DNA of 64,000 nt from Pseudeuparius sepicola (GCA_963920635.1 OY987298.1:109869309-109933308), one strand, 5' to 3'; shown: positions 1-13,020, counted from the stretch's first letter. The notes: generated from the sequence alone by a model not told the origin. A program made the numbers and translations.

Positions 1-3000
1 AATGTTTTTACATGCGTGTATCGAAATGTTTAAATTGTTGTGAATTTAGCTTACCTTGCACGATCTTTTGGAAAAGAAAAAAGTGATTTTTGTCCACCAC
101 TTCTGGTGGAACAATGCAGGTAAACACATTTATGGCCAGGCATGCTTTAAATTTAGAATATAATAAGTATAACTATTAGACCACCTTATTATATTATATT
201 AATGATTGGCAACACAAACACAGATTGACACAGAGCATTGAGGTAGTTAAATTCTGTGACATATTCATTGAGGTAGTATGGGGGGAGGCGCCATAGTCAT
301 AACATTACTTTGTCGCATATTATAGCAAACGAGTTCAGGGGGTGCGGCTAAGTCTGTGATCCACGCCAGGGTCTGATTAAACAGTATTCCTAGTAAAATT
401 ATAAAAAATGTAAAAAAACGAAAACTAACAACGACGAAATCAAAATCAAAGCTGGGTTTAGTCAGTCAGTCAGTGACATGCCTAGAGTAGTTATAAATGT
501 AATATTTTTCTTTTCATAAAGTACCAAAGTGCATATTATAAATTATATTGATACGGCTCTGTCTATTGTTTACATTACCTGTGAAATGTAATTCCTGTGA
601 ATTTCTTTTTGTCCACTTTACAACGTACAGCACATGACATATTTATTTCCAGAGGTCAATAGCTCGCAATAACAAGGAAAACTGCACTTTTAGCCACTTT
701 TAATGCACTTTTAGCACCATCGAATTGATAAGTACAATGGAAGTCGCACAGGTACCACTTTCATTGTTGTTTGTGGCAGCCAACTCTAGAGAGATAGGTT
801 TCAAATGGCAATAAGTAAGACAAGGACGCCTAATGAACGTGTCAGCTGATTCAGGCAAAGGAGGTATATAGGGATGTTGCATATAAATGGGCGAATTTAA
901 TGGGCATGTTCCTTAATTCTCTTTATTGTATGATCTGTATTCCGAAATTCGGGGCTTGTTTGTAGGAATGAGAATTTTTCTATATAACCACAATGGACTA
1001 ATACACCACTTTTTTTTATTTGCTCATCGGATAGTATTGGGTGAGATATACTTGCTATATTTTTTTAAATTTTTTTTCGCCCCCGTTTTGCCGCAATTAG
1101 TTTTTAAAGTTCAATATACGTAACTACCTGTTGGATTTTATTTTTCCCTAAATTTACCGCCATGGCACCAGGTTTGGCAACGCCGCACCTTAATGCCAAG
1201 CTGTCAGCCTGCGAGAACATAAACATAACCTATTTTGTGGCGTCACAAATCGGAATATCGGATCTCGCGGCCCCGCGTGTTTTACAAGCTTTTATTTTTT
1301 ATGATTTGAACTATTTTCACCATTCATTCTAATAATCCATGACGGAAATGAACCATTCTATTTTGCTGAGGAAAATGCTAGGAACACTAGGTATTGGTAT
1401 TGATGATTCGGACGTTATGCTGGTTGGTTTACAAAACTTTTTTTTATTGGAAACAAGTCGATTTTATCTATAAAACGACACAATTCGTAAGTACCTAACT
1501 GAACTTGCACAAATTAGATATCTAGACTTGCTGATATATTAAAGACAATAAAGAACCAACCAGGTGTAACATTTTAGCTGACGATTTTAGATTAGTGGCT
1601 CTGCCAAACGATTTTTTACTTGTTATCAAGTATATTCCACCGACTGCTAGTTGTTTGAAGAAACTGATGATACTTTAGCCTCAATACCTAGTGTCACAAA
1701 ATAAATAGCTTCACAACAGAAGCGTCCATAAGGACATGTGTCAAAAGGATGCTCGCTTTGACGCGAAATATCTTCTTAGCACTTACCTGAGCCCTTACTT
1801 ACAGAATTAAGTTAACAGTTAGACCTGCATCGGTTCAAAAATGTAACGCTAGAATATTGGAGAAGGTGCCAGTTCTTGGTGATGTTAGAAATATAACATG
1901 TAAAACGCAATAAAGCCAAGTTTTCAGTCGAAAAACTTTATTGTCATAGCTTGAACTATTTTAGACCCATTTGGGTAAATTATATTGTGATTGCCGAAGC
2001 ATCCTCATAAAAAATGATATAATTCTTTAGAATTTTTTCACTATACATATTACTATATATTTTTTCTGGAAAATAAATTTTCATAAGCATATTTTGTGAT
2101 TGTGGTTAAAAGAAGTTAAAAATAAAAAAATATAATGCAGCAGCCGGCCAAAAATTAAGATTTCTTTAATTTGCAAGAAAAAAAACATTATTTTGCATTC
2201 TATGGCAAAACCTCAAATAAGTTATCTATTAAATTTAGTGAAAATATTCCAAAATCAAATAATACAGTTTTCATGTCGCATGCACAGAGTGTAACAAACT
2301 GGATTTTTTTGGGGGGTTTCTTCTATTCTGCGAAGAGATAGACAAAGAGTAGGTAGGTGTACTGTGCTCGATTTTTGAGGGCAGTGGAAAGCAGTTGAAT
2401 CTCAAAATCTCGATTCGTTTTGGAGATACAGGGCATTTTTCGTTTTTTAACATGTCAGACAGTCCCTCCTTGTAATACGTTTTGATTTTTGCCAAAAATC
2501 TTCCTTCATACTACTCCAATGTATAATAATTATTGAGGTATGTCGGTATGTCTTTGTCAACTAAATCCTGTAAGGTAGACTTTCATATTTTTTTATTGCA
2601 CTTGTGTTGACTTTTTCCAATATAACAATCTACTGATGTTGTCCATGATTCTTCGCTATTGCCAGGAAGTCAGCAAAGAAAAGCAATACCTTGCTTACAT
2701 TCATCTAAAATAAGTTTTCCATTAATATGTACCTACCTGCAAAAATTTTACAAGCATACTTAGTTCTATTATTAGTTGACAAAGTTAATGTCACTAGTGC
2801 AGAAAAGTACAACTTTCTGCATCAAAATGGATGCGACAAAGTGTACTACTACGGACATAATTACATAAATACTTCATTAGATCATACAAGAAAAAAATAC
2901 CCGCAAAAAGTAGTCATTGACGGTCAAGCACTTGATATCGAATGAAACTGCTGTCGAACTTGCATTGTCTTTAGATTATTTAAATTAGTTCTGAATCATG

Positions 3001-4985
3001 GTTTTCACATGTAGATATCAACGATCGTTTTTACAAACGCATGATTTCTTGTTTTGATAATCGATTTCAACATTGGGGTGTGACACCCCCACGCCCCCTC
3101 CCCCATATCTTAACTATAGGTATATACACAATAAGTATTTTTTTTACTGTACTAGCAACTAAACTAGAAGCACAAGAAGCTGTATCTACGTATGTGCCAC
3201 GATGTATGATCCTCGTACATCGTGGTATGTTCATAATTGAGGACTAATCTGCTTATGTTGGGTAATTACAACATAATATACCTACTTCCATAACTATTCA
3301 GTTAAATTTCTTCATTTTTAACCACAGTATCATTAACATTTTTCTTATTAATTTTGTGCTCGGGGGTAATTTTTGCCTTAACCGGGCATTATGCATTCAT
3401 TGCTATGTTCTTTCCTCTGCGTGTCTCCAATAACATTGTTACCATAATATTTATTCTCTAGTCTACCTAAAACCAGAATTTAAGCTATATCATCATCATT
3501 AAGCAATATTAAAACAATATACAAATCAAATAACAAACATACCTCTTCATTTCTCCAGGTTTCGCTCCCCGTTTTTATTGATAAAATTGACACACCATAT
3601 CAAAATATATGCAAGGCAAGTTATCAGGACAAGCTTTAACAAATCTTGTCTTCATTATAAACCGAAAAAATAAAGAATTCACAGTAAGATTCTTTTAAAA
3701 CTGAGAATAGAATTTATTTAGTTTTCACTAAGGTTATTAACCTTGGTTTCCTCGTTCCGCGGGCGGTTTGAGGTTATGCAAAGTGCGGCGTTGCCGACGA
3801 TTTTCTTTAAAGAATTGAGTAATATGTCATCTGTCATTTTTTATAGGGGGCATCTAATAAGTTCAGAATGGGATCAGTAAAATCCAAATATTTCATTGAA
3901 ATGCTACGAAATTTGATTATTTCTCATCAGGCGCATACAAACTGAATCTAGTAATTTGCCTGGGAATGCTTGGTTATATAAAAAAAGACGAAATAAGTAC
4001 TAAGAAAATAGCAGGTACTTATTGAAATTAGGGATCGTGACGTCACATTCCCTACTTTTGCGACCGTTTTTTTCAATTTTTGAGCAAACTAATGGGAAAA
4101 AAAATCTGTTGGTTGGGTTTCGTGATTATCTAGACATGTTTTACAAATTCCAAGGTAAAAAATTATTTTTCATTCCTAAGTATACTTGTCCATTATGTAA
4201 ATATTGCACAGAAAAAAGTAGTGAATTGATTAAAAAAAATTACCTACATGGCAATTTTATGTACCTGGAAGTAAATTGAGACAAATAAAATACAAATTAC
4301 AAAATAAAAGTTTATTTAAAAAAAAAGGCGACAAAATATCTAGGAGAAGGTATACATTTTCAACTTTAATTACTTATCTTAATTGATTTATTAATTTTAA
4401 AATTCAATTTAATAGGAAAAGCATGTAAGACAGGTAGCTTTTACATATTTTTAAATGACTTTTAATGTCTAGGCATCTAACAAAAAGAATTACAAATAAT
4501 TATCTTATTAAAGGGACCAGAACCTCGAGATTAATTCCATCTTTGACAACGAAGAACTAGGTTCATTAGCACAATATTTTGCCAGTTTTTCCCTCCCTAG
4601 TTTCTATCATGACTTGGAAAATAAAAAACTGTAGTAATTACATACTTTTTAAGTTTGCGCTGCCCAAACTTCTCTATGAAATTGCTCTCAATAAATTGTT
4701 GACTACAAATGCAAGTAAATACTTGTAGACAGTACAAAATTTTTCCTTTTTATTGCTGCAATCCACTTGTCTCTAATATCACCTTATCTCTTGGAAAACT
4801 GCAAAGTTATTAGCAAAGATTTTTAAGACTTACGAATGAAAAGAAACCCTACTATTCTTATTCTTTCCGCCCCGTTTGGTACATCCAAATACACAACAGG
4901 AGTTGACCCTCTTTTTGTAATTTACAACTTAAACAGAAAGGATATAGCCACATAGCTAAATTAAATTTTCTCTCAGATCTAAAAA
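1..4985. other. Intergenic AT-rich sequence, no supported gene
   Basis: I see no recognisable coding domain, RNA gene or long inverted repeat in this stretch. The longest ATG-initiated frame of possible note is 2727-2945 (+, 72 codons). It begins with a hydrophobic N-terminus that could be a signal sequence, but it matches no family I recognise and may be chance. A 10-bp-stem hairpin (CCACGATGTA/TACATCGTGG) lies at about 3198-3226. A trinucleotide-rich stretch of CAGT repeats sits near 461-475. The sequence is otherwise AT-rich and probably contains old unrecognised repeats. Confidence 0.5.
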
Positions 4986-5175
4986 TATAATTTGACGATT
5001 AAACGAACTTACCTGTGAAGTTCAATCGAAATTATATGAAGCGCTTCGTCCGAAGAGATCACTTGTATTTTACTGTGTAGTACCACCTTTCGGTGCTAGT
5101 GGGAACACTACTTTAGAGGAGAAAACATATTCCTACCTTACCGATCCTGAATCTGTGGTTGTCATGTCATTACAG
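4986..5175. repeat. DIRS left inverted terminal repeat
   Basis: Positions about 5030-5175 are the near-perfect reverse complement of 9520-9660 at the other end of the element. The outer 40-50 bases (4986-5030) have no counterpart at the right end but are complementary to the internal region at 5252-5322. A longer extension on one terminal repeat is a known DIRS feature. Confidence 0.85.
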
Positions 5176-5251
5176 GTTTAAAGTATACCCGCGATATTTT
5201 TTAAAAAACGGGAGGGTTAGGCTTTGTTTTTATAAAGAACGCAGGGAGGGA

Positions 5252-5372
5252 GTGATCTCTTCAGACGAAGCGCTTCATATAATTTCGAATGAACTTCACA
5301 GGTAAGTTCGTTTAATCGTCAAATTATATTCAGCGCTTCGTCCTCTACATCACTTGTATTTTACTGTGTAGA
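5252..5372. repeat. DIRS internal complementary region
   Basis: The first half (5252-5318) is the reverse complement of the extreme left end (4986-5075). The second half (about 5318-5372) is the reverse complement of the extreme right end (9610-9663). The two halves meet near 5318-5322, which lets me place both element ends. In DIRS-1 this region is thought to template joining of the ends into a circle. Confidence 0.85.
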
Positions 5373-5469
5373 CATTTAGAGTAAAACATATTGCTGGTTC
5401 CTTGATCTAAAACAATATGGAAGGTGTTACTAAAAACTCATAATGCTTGCATAACTATATTGCTAATTG

Positions 5470-6405
5470 TTAATTGACAATAGGGTTAGCGAACTCGAAT
5501 TTGTCATTATTTAATGGTCTGTTATAGAAATGTGCAAAGGTCTCTGATTTTTTGGTCCATCCAGCGGTCTTCCTTATTGAATCAATAGAAATTCCCTTCC
5601 TAAGGGCCATTGAGGTAGAAGCATGTCTCGTTGAGTGGGGAGTAAACATTGTTGTGTCTACCCCTGCTTTCGTCAGGGTTTCTTTTACCCAACGGGCCAA
5701 TGTCTGTTTGGATGCCCTCTTGTAGGGCTCCCTTGTAGAGAGAAACAGGTAGTTTCCCTCCTCATCTGTGCTACGAATTTTTGTTGAGGCCTCCATATAT
5801 GATAATAGAAGGGACGCTACGCATAATTCCGGTCTTCCAGGCAGAAATGGTATATTTAACACTGGTTGCGTGTTGCGTGGGCCAGACGTTTTTATAGCAT
5901 CATCTATGAAAATTTGGACCCCCTCAGGTTCCACTATTATCAAGCTTACTTTAGTAAGCGCTATGGTCTGCAGTCTGTGTCCTGTTATCAGTGTTAATAA
6001 CGTAACAAGTTTTTTACTCAGAGTGTCAAAATTTAGATGGTCATTTGGGTATTGTTTCTCTAAATAACTTAGAACGAGGTTGGGGTCCCACGTAGTATTA
6101 TATTTGGGCCGGGCTGGACGACATTTTGCAATTCCCCTAAAGAAACGTCTGTTAGATTTTTCCCTATCTCTCCTGGTAAGATCAACGATAAAGCCGAGCG
6201 GCATGTGTTGAATGTGCTATAAGTCCATTTCTTCGTATTCAAAATACTTTGAAAAAGGATATCAACTGTGGAATGTCAGCTGCGTACACTGGCACATTTT
6301 TCTCAGAACAATAGTCCCACCACAATTTGAGGGCACTATTGTATTGTTTGAATGTGGCCCTGGTGATGGATTGCTCATAAGTGTTTATGGCCTCTTTAGA
6401 CGAAA
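5470..6405 (-). pseudogene. DIRS tyrosine recombinase, frameshifted
   Basis: The main open frame (5470-6204, 244 codons) holds the catalytic domain of a tyrosine recombinase, the enzyme that integrates circular DIRS DNA. Visible catalytic residues are Arg77 in TGHRLQT, His190-x-x-Arg193 in HSTRHAST, Trp216 in the AGWT motif at the second His/Trp position, and the nucleophile Tyr227 in HFYNRP. The N-terminal core-binding region continues upstream to about 6405 (for example TRATFKQYNSALKLWW), but in another frame. A frameshift near 6215-6235 therefore separates the two parts. The Met at 6204 is not the natural start. It lies downstream of RT/RNase H, as expected for DIRS. Confidence 0.88.
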
Positions 6406-6486
6406 CGCCTGCCGGACAATCTTGCTGCTACCAGGGTAAGCTTGCTATGCATCGGGTGACTGCTCCTGTAAGGAGAAATCAGTAAT

Positions 6487-8353
6487 TTACTGTCAGGTTT
6501 GAATTTAATTGTTCACCAACAATGAGTTTGTGATACATGGGATACCAAGGTTGAGTGGGCCACTTAGGGACCACCAGGATGCCTTCCGCCTTATCCACTA
6601 TTATTTTATTTAAGATTTTGCTAATAATAGCAAAAGGGGGCAAGGCATAAAATTTTAAATTCTTCCAGGATATAGTAAAGGCGTCGACCGCCTCCGAACA
6701 GGGGTCTCTGTTCCAAGAAATGTACCTTCCACATTTATGATTGAGTCTTGAGGCAAAAATGTCGATATCTGGTAAACCAAACTTTTCTACTATTTTCCTA
6801 AACGCATACCCTGCTAATTCCCACTCACAATCAGCTGTTAAAACACGAGAACTTTCATCTGCTTTATTTAAACTTGATTTAACGTAGGATGCAAAAATCT
6901 AATTATTCCTTTGGTCAGACCATTGCCATATTTCTCTTGCTAAATTATTTAGTTCGGCATGTTGCACACTCCCCATTCTATTAATATACGAAATTGCTGT
7001 TGTATTATCAACTCTTAGGAGGATGCATTTCGAGGAAAGATCATTGGCAAAGCTTTTAAGCGCGAAAAATACTGCTTTTAGCTCAAGGAAATTTATGTGA
7101 CAATTTCTTTCCTGTTCTGACCACAGACCATGCGCACTGTTATTATCGCAAACTGCACCCCACCCTGTTTTACTAGCATCTGAATATATATCAAGGTCAA
7201 TTCTATTATTAGCAGTAGAAATATTTGTTTTCCATATATCTTCTTGTACGGTGTCAGGAATGGTCATTTTCATATTATAATTTTGATTACACTTTCTTAA
7301 GGCTAGAAATTTTTCTCTTTCTAAAAGTTTTGTATATAATTTGCCATACTTTACTGCGGGGCATGCCGACACTAATAGTCCTACAAATTGTGCAAATAGG
7401 CGTATAGTACATTTTTTTTGTTTTGATATTGTTTCAATAAATTTAGCAATTTTTTCCCTTTTCTCTTTAGGAAGTTCAATATCCATTCCTCGACTATCAA
7501 AAATAAACCCCAAAAACTGGCAATATAAGGATGGTATAAACTGACCTTTTTCAATATTTATGGTAAAGCCCAATCTTTGCAAAATTAGACATGCGAATTT
7601 TGTATTATCTGTTGCTGCTTGTTCATTTTCCCCTAATAATAAAAAATCATCAATGTAGCCTATGCAAATTATGCCTTTTTCCCTTAGGTGGCCTAAGAAG
7701 GGTTTTAGTAATTTGGTAAACAAGTATGGAGCAACTGATATTCCAAAAGGGACCACATTAAATTCGAATAATGTATTATTAAAGTTGAATCTTAGGTATT
7801 TTCTAAAGTTCTTATGTATTTGTATAGAGAAATAAGCATCTTTCAAATCAATTTTTGCCATGAAACAACCTTTAAAAATAAGTTTCTGAACAGAATGATT
7901 GTCCTCCATTTTGAAATGAGGAGCTGAAATGAAAGTATTCAGCTTTTTCAGATTTAAAATGAATGTCTCATCTCCATTTTTCTTTTTTACTAAAAAATAG
8001 GGAGACAGAAACTGTCCCCTGCATGGCTTACAAGTACTAATTGCTCCCTGGAGCAATAATTTATCAATTTCCCTTTGGGTTAGTCTATTTTCTCTCATGG
8101 AGAGCCTTTGAGTTCTGGGTGCATGAAGTTGAGATGGTTGCTTAATAAAGGGGATTTTGTATCCCTTAACCCAGTCGCAGATTGTTTTATTGGCCCCAAG
8201 TAGCTTCCAGTTCTCATGAAACAGAAAGATACGTCCTGCCGCAGGTACACCTACCGGTATTATTACTTCCTGAAGTTGGTTTGTTGGGGCCTCCCCCTCC
8301 CCTTCTCTTGATAGCGGTGTCGGGTCTGCTCCTGTGACTTCTGCGGATAACAC
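6487..8353 (-). pseudogene. DIRS reverse transcriptase/RNase H, nonsense-interrupted
   Basis: The main frame (6899-8353) starts at GTG in a region overlapping the Gag frame by 91 bases; no ATG is obvious, so translation probably depends on Gag in the intact element. The RT palm is clear: KIDLKDAYFSIQI, then FNVVPFGISVAPYLF and the catalytic YIDD at residues 233-236. RNase H follows (DIYSDASKTGWGAV, LRVDNTTAI). A TAG at 6899-6901 interrupts it. The same frame continues downstream with typical DIRS sequence (FASYVKSSLNKADESSR, then FGLPDIDIFASRLN and WPTQPWYPMY) to about 6487. The TAG is therefore a point nonsense mutation, probably of a Trp codon, and not the true end. Confidence 0.9.
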
Positions 8354-9509
8354 CCTGTCTGTCGGATTTCCTTCCGCTTGAAAACTGACGGGCGATAATA
8401 GTTTAAAGACTGGCCATTGTCCAGTTTTGCCCTGTTAAACCCTGAACGAGTTGCTGGGGAGGGCTGCAGCATCTCCTTTCCCGACCTTTCTGCCAACTTC
8501 AAGGCCTTTACCTTTTCACTAAAATCTGAACCAAAAAGAAAATTGTCTACGGGGGCCGACTTTACTAAGCTCGCTGCACTTTTGCTCATATTTTGCGACA
8601 TTAAATAACGTCTTTGGGCGGATATTTTGTGATGGAGGTGAGTCAAGAACATACCCGCCTGGCTGCCAAGAGCTATGGCTTTATTCCTTAAATCAGGCTC
8701 ATTTTTAAGTGCGATATTTGTTAGTCGTCCTATGGCAGATAAACCATGTGATAGTAACTGCTGGAAGGCAACCTGGTATTTATCTCGTTTTAACTTATCT
8801 CCTGACAGAGTAGCTGCCACCTCAGGATTAAGTACGGGTGGGTTTAGGACACTTAAGTTATCCGGAATGGGGTTCAACAACTGATACTCCAACAAGGTCT
8901 CTTCCTTGGCCCCATTGGCCAGGTTAAAGGCCCATCTATTTTTTAATTCGTCAAGTAAAGCAAACTTATTAACGTTTGTAGGCTGGGGGTCGTCACCCAA
9001 GAGGTTAATTAACTCCCGTGGAATGTCTATAACGGGGTCTAATGGTGCCGAGCCACTCGGACTACGGACAATATTTGATGGTGCCGGGTTACTCGGACTT
9101 CGGGCACTAATACTACTATTCAGTGCCGAGCCACTCGGACTACGGACACGCGAACTTAGACGGCCATTAGTGCCGCTACTATCAGATCTCCGCGTTCCTG
9201 GAGGGGTCCCTTGGGGGGGTGAATCTAGAACTGGCCAAACTAGGACGTGAGCGTGAACGGCTTCTTCTAGTTGAACTCGTTCTTGACCGCCGATCATGCC
9301 GTTTGTGGCGTTCATCATGGCGGCTACCTCCACTTCAGCTACGGGTTCCCGAACTTCGTCGGCTTTGATGGCGTTCGAGCCGGTGGACCGCCTTCCGTAA
9401 CTCCCTTATTTCTCTATCCCTTTCCTCGCTTGTTTTTCCCATCTTCCGCTAATTCTTGTTCGTATTTCTCTAGAAAAAACGAACAATTAGGATCGAATGT
9501 GTCCACCAT
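8263..9509 (-). pseudogene. DIRS Gag-like ORF1, frameshifted near N-terminus
   Basis: The frame 8263-9333 encodes a Gag-like protein with no retroviral zinc knuckle, as in other DIRS elements. It has a Ser/Pro/Arg-rich N-terminal segment containing three imperfect repeats of a RSPSGSA-type motif and a helical central part. It begins at GTG (9333), so the true start lies upstream. An ATG at 9507-9509 opens a short acidic frame (MVDTFDPNCSFFLEKYEQEL) that runs into other frames rich in Arg/Ser. Two or more small indels therefore separate the start from the main frame. It overlaps the RT frame by 91 bases. Assignment rests on position and composition, not on a strong domain match. Confidence 0.7.
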
Positions 9510-9519
9510 TACACACTAA

Positions 9520-9663
9520 AAAATGTAATGACATGACAACCACAGATTCAGGATCGGTAAGGTAGGAATATGTTTTCTCCTCTAAAGTAGTGTTCCCACT
9601 AGCACCGAAAGGCGGTACTACACAGTAAAATACAAGTGATCTAGAGGACGAAGCGCTGAATAT
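9520..9663. repeat. DIRS right inverted terminal repeat
   Basis: This is the reverse complement of 5030-5175 with few mismatches. The right edge is placed near 9663 from the junction inside the internal complementary region. Because transcription is leftward, this end should hold the promoter; I see no clear TATA box. Confidence 0.85.
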
Positions 9664-10159
9664 AATATTAAACCAAACACCAACTAAGAAAACTCAACAC
9701 CGTTTTATACGAAACTGCCACCACGACACGAACTCAAATCAAATATAAATAATACAATAAATTACTGCTATTCGTATTGGGACTTGGGACAGAAGGAAAA
9801 TTAAAATGACGTTTGACAAAGGAACTGGTTTGAAGCACAGAACACAAAAATAGAAAGTTACGACAAACACCTCTTTTGTGTTATGTGGCTTTTGCCGGAA
9901 TCAGCTGATTTATTTACTATTTCACTTACTCAAGTTTGGCTGCCAGTTTCTCTCTACATTCCTTCCATCTAGGTACTTGTCAGGTAACAAGAAGCCAATG
10001 AATAAAGAACCCCAGGAACGAGCAAATTTGGGATTTACGCTGGACCGGTCCAGTCTCTGCATATGGCGGCATGCCGTTTCCGGTTTACAAAAGTAGTTAC
10101 CGATGGAATGTTATCCCCCAAACATTTTGTTCTGGTAGTCACGGATTAGCCGCAGGCTG
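9664..10159. other. Spacer between DIRS element and LINE
   Basis: No supported gene. A 23-bp segment at 9996-10018 is exactly repeated in inverted orientation at 13219-13241, on the far side of the LINE. Confidence 0.5.
9996..10018. repeat. 23-bp inverted repeat, left copy (partner 13219-13241)
   Basis: The sequence begins CAATGAATAAAG and ends CCCCAGGAA. Its perfect reverse complement is at 13219-13241. Together the two copies flank the LINE, which could mean that the LINE sits inside an older TIR element. Similarity fades outside the 23 bp. Confidence 0.5.
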
Positions 10160-11499
10160 CACAGCTAACCATAATAGATCTCCAAAAAGTACTTATCGAA
10201 GAACAACACAAATATCTTCGGATACTTTCCTGGAATGCCTGTCACATTCGTCATAAAAAATCCGAGCTTGAAAGCTTCATCCAAGACCAAAAATTCGATG
10301 TTGTCCTGTTGCAGGAAACATGTCTAATACCCACCGACAGATTCACTATCAGAGATTTTCACGTGCACAGGCTCGATAGGCAGCGAGTAGGTTGCCGCTC
10401 TGGGGGAGTGGCAATACTCGCTCGCAAAGACCTGAACCCCGTTATCTATTCAAAACACTCCTACGACAACCTAGAGGTTGCCTTGTTAATTATCCCTCAC
10501 GGAAATCAAAAAATCTGCTTTTCTTCCATTTATTTACCCCCATCAAAGCTTATGCTTCGAGCTGACCTAGACAAGCTCTTTGACTACGAAGGTCCGGTCA
10601 CTGCCATCGGCGATTTTAACGCCAAATCCCCCACTTGGGGGAGTCGCCTGACAAATCGCGCGGACAGGGTCTTAGAAGATTATTGTACAGTAACAAATGT
10701 CCTAACTTTTGGCCCCGAAGAACCCACTTTCTCCCCTATTCGCGCAACTCATGACCTCCGCAGCGATCATAATCCCCTTACAATTATCCTGGGGGATCCC
10801 GAATCCCCTCCGGACGACACCATCACTGTTCGACGGGTCCTCTGGCCCCACTTTCGAAATAACTCAATTCTACAAGACTGTAAAGCCCAAGTATCCGCCC
10901 GGAACGTGGTCGAGCTTGAACACGAGGCCCGGTCCTGGGAACACCGGATATGCAGGGCGCTCGAGGATTCTTCTCGAGAGCATGCCATCAGTCGTAACAA
11001 AGACCCGCTCCCTCCCGATGTTAGGCAACTCCTCAAAAGAACCCGCGCGGCCCGCAAAAGGGCTTGCCGCACTCTCCACCCCGAACGTAGACAAGTAGCC
11101 AACTTGCTGATCTTCGAGCTGAAAGATGCTCCTCAGCAAGTCCGTTCTGACAGTTGGCAACAACGTCTAGAGTCCCTAAATCCCCAGAAACGCAATTACT
11201 GGCAAATTATCAAGGCACTCAAAGGCAAATCCTACCGTGGTCTGCTTCCGCCGATCCACGGCCCCAATGTGGTGGTATACACCTCCGAGGAGAAGGCCGA
11301 AGTCTTTGCCGACCATTTTCAGTCTCAATTCCAACCAAACATAGATCCTGACGATGATATCGAGTGGGAAGAGACGGTAGAGACCGAGGCGGGGCGCTCC
11401 TTGCGCCAAAACCCCCCCGGATCCTCTCCAGTTTTGCACCTACGAAGAGCTCATCGCCATTATCTCGACTTTAAACGTTCGAAAGGCCCCAGGATATGA
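10160..11499 (+). pseudogene. LINE ORF2 endonuclease region
   Basis: The frame is open from about 10162, well before any ATG. It starts the endonuclease with LRILSWNACHIRHKKSEL and continues with VVLLQETCL, the metal-binding Asn and Glu motifs of the APE-type fold. IGDFNAKSPTWGS and the catalytic SDHNPL near 10762-10780 complete it. This enzyme nicks target DNA to prime reverse transcription. A helical linker follows to about 11400. The frame then terminates at 11499 because of a shift near a run of seven C residues (about 11407-11417); the RT continues in another frame from there. Start and 5' extent are uncertain. Confidence 0.87.
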
Positions 11500-12798
11500 C
11501 AACATAACCAACAAGGCAATCAAACTCCTCCCACAAAAACAAATTACCAAACTTCTTAACTTAATAAATCAATGTCTTCGTCACTATTATTTCCCTACTT
11601 GTTGGAAACACGCTATCGTGATTATTATTCCTAAAAAAGTGTCGTCATCCTACCCGCAAGATTATCGCCCCATTAGCCTGCTGCCAGTAGCAGGCAAAAT
11701 TCTCGAACGCGTAATCCAATCCCGTCTACGAGACGAGCTCAGTTGAGTAGACGCTCTCCCCCCCGAGCAATTCGGCTTTCGAGGTGCACATTCCACAGAA
11801 CATCAAGTGGTCAGACTGGTGGAAGAGATCACGCACAAGTTCCAAAATCGTTCAGACACAGTAGCCATTTTTCTAGACGTAGCCAAGGCTTTTGACCGAG
11901 TATGGCATCCAGGTCTAATCTACAAACTCGTCTTGTTAGATATCTCCTTGGCTATAGTTAAGATAATATCCTCCTTCTTAAAAGATCGGACCTTCCAGGT
12001 CAGAATAGATGGTCTCCTCTCTTCCCGCAGAGCGGTAGAGGCGGGGGTCCCACAGGGTTCAGTGTTGGGTCTCACTCTATACAACGTCTTCACCCACGAT
12101 ATTCCCAGATTTGCTGGCACCTCATTGTACCTATACGCTGACGATACTGCGATAAACGCTTCAGGTCGTCGCAGTGAGGATGCGTCCATGGTGCTTCAGG
12201 TTGCCTTGGACTCTCTTTCTGAGTGGTTTGATAAGTGGAAAATCAAAGTCAATCCTGGGAAAACCCAAGCAGTCGTCTTCTCTAAGGGGCGCCAGGCCCC
12301 GCCTCCCAGGGTCGTTCTAAATGACTCTGAGGTTGATTACTCCACTTCCGCGCTGTACCTAGGCGTTCACCTAGACATCCGGCTCACTTTCAAAAAACAC
12401 ACTGAACACATCAGACAAAAAGCCCTAAAAATATACAAAGCAGTGTATCCGATGATCCACAAAGGATCCAAACTCCCAATATAGTCAAAACTCACTCTCG
12501 ACAAAACCACTGTTCGCCCCGTGATGGCTGGCAGCACATGGCAAAAACTCATCACAAAAGACTCCAAGCAGTTCAAAGTCGTTGTCTTAGGACTATCACG
12601 GGTGCCGATTGGTACGTCGCCAATCGCCACATCCACCGTGACATGAATATATCTCCTTTAAATGATTATATTAAGGAACTCTCCTTAAAGACCTACACAA
12701 AGACGGAGACTCATCCAAACGCTCTTCTCCGAGCTGCTACAAATTATGACCCAAATCCCGATCTGCCACACAAAAGACCCCGACACACTCTCATCTGA
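11420..12798 (+). pseudogene. LINE ORF2 reverse transcriptase region, several breaks
   Basis: Reverse transcriptase motifs occur in order: KAPGYDNITNKAIK, DYRPISLLPVAGKILER, EQFGFRGAHSTEHQ, AIFLDVAKAFDRVWH, GVPQGSVLG and the catalytic LYLYADDTAI near 12127-12156, then a thumb region with LYLGVHLD. An in-frame TGA lies at 11744-11746 and a TAG at about 12482-12484. A further frameshift near 12500-12535 moves the C-terminus (RLQAVQSRCLRTITG to 12798) into another frame. No RNase H domain is seen, as in Jockey elements. Confidence 0.88.
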
Positions 12799-13020
12799 GG
12801 TATACTCTAGTCCTTTTTCTTAAAAGGCAACAAACTGCCACTCGTCTGGCGAAAATCCACTCATAGCTCTAAACACAACCGCCATGGCTTCTTCTAGTAG
12901 CCACACAAACAGCCCTACGGCCACCTCTCCTACAAAATAGGGCTGGAATCCATCCACTATACCCTGAAATAGGCGAGGTTTTTAGTGGGTATGCCCCGTT
13001 TCGGGGAGACCCCCACACTA

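Larger units (their letters stand above)
4986..9663 (-). mobile_element. DIRS-type tyrosine-recombinase retrotransposon, full-length but mutated
   Basis: The element reads right to left: Gag-like ORF, then reverse transcriptase/RNase H, then tyrosine recombinase. It is bounded by inverted terminal repeats, and an internal complementary region lies just inside the left end. This order and the inverted (not direct) repeats are diagnostic of the DIRS group, which integrates through a circular intermediate without target duplication. In keeping with that, I find no target-site duplication. The Gag, RT and recombinase frames each carry stops or frameshifts, so this copy is unlikely to be autonomous. 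Its length of about 4.7 kb is within the normal DIRS range. Confidence 0.9.

Noticed and set aside
2727..2945. 72-codon frame with a hydrophobic N-terminus as a small secreted protein
   Set aside because: No family resemblance, no promoter or neighbour support, AT-rich context in which such frames arise by chance.
1175..3793. GGCAACGCCGCAC and its inverse at 3781-3793 as transposon ends
   Set aside because: Only about 13-16 bases match and flanking sequence is unrelated; similar GGCGTTGCC words occur elsewhere in the window (for example 56935).
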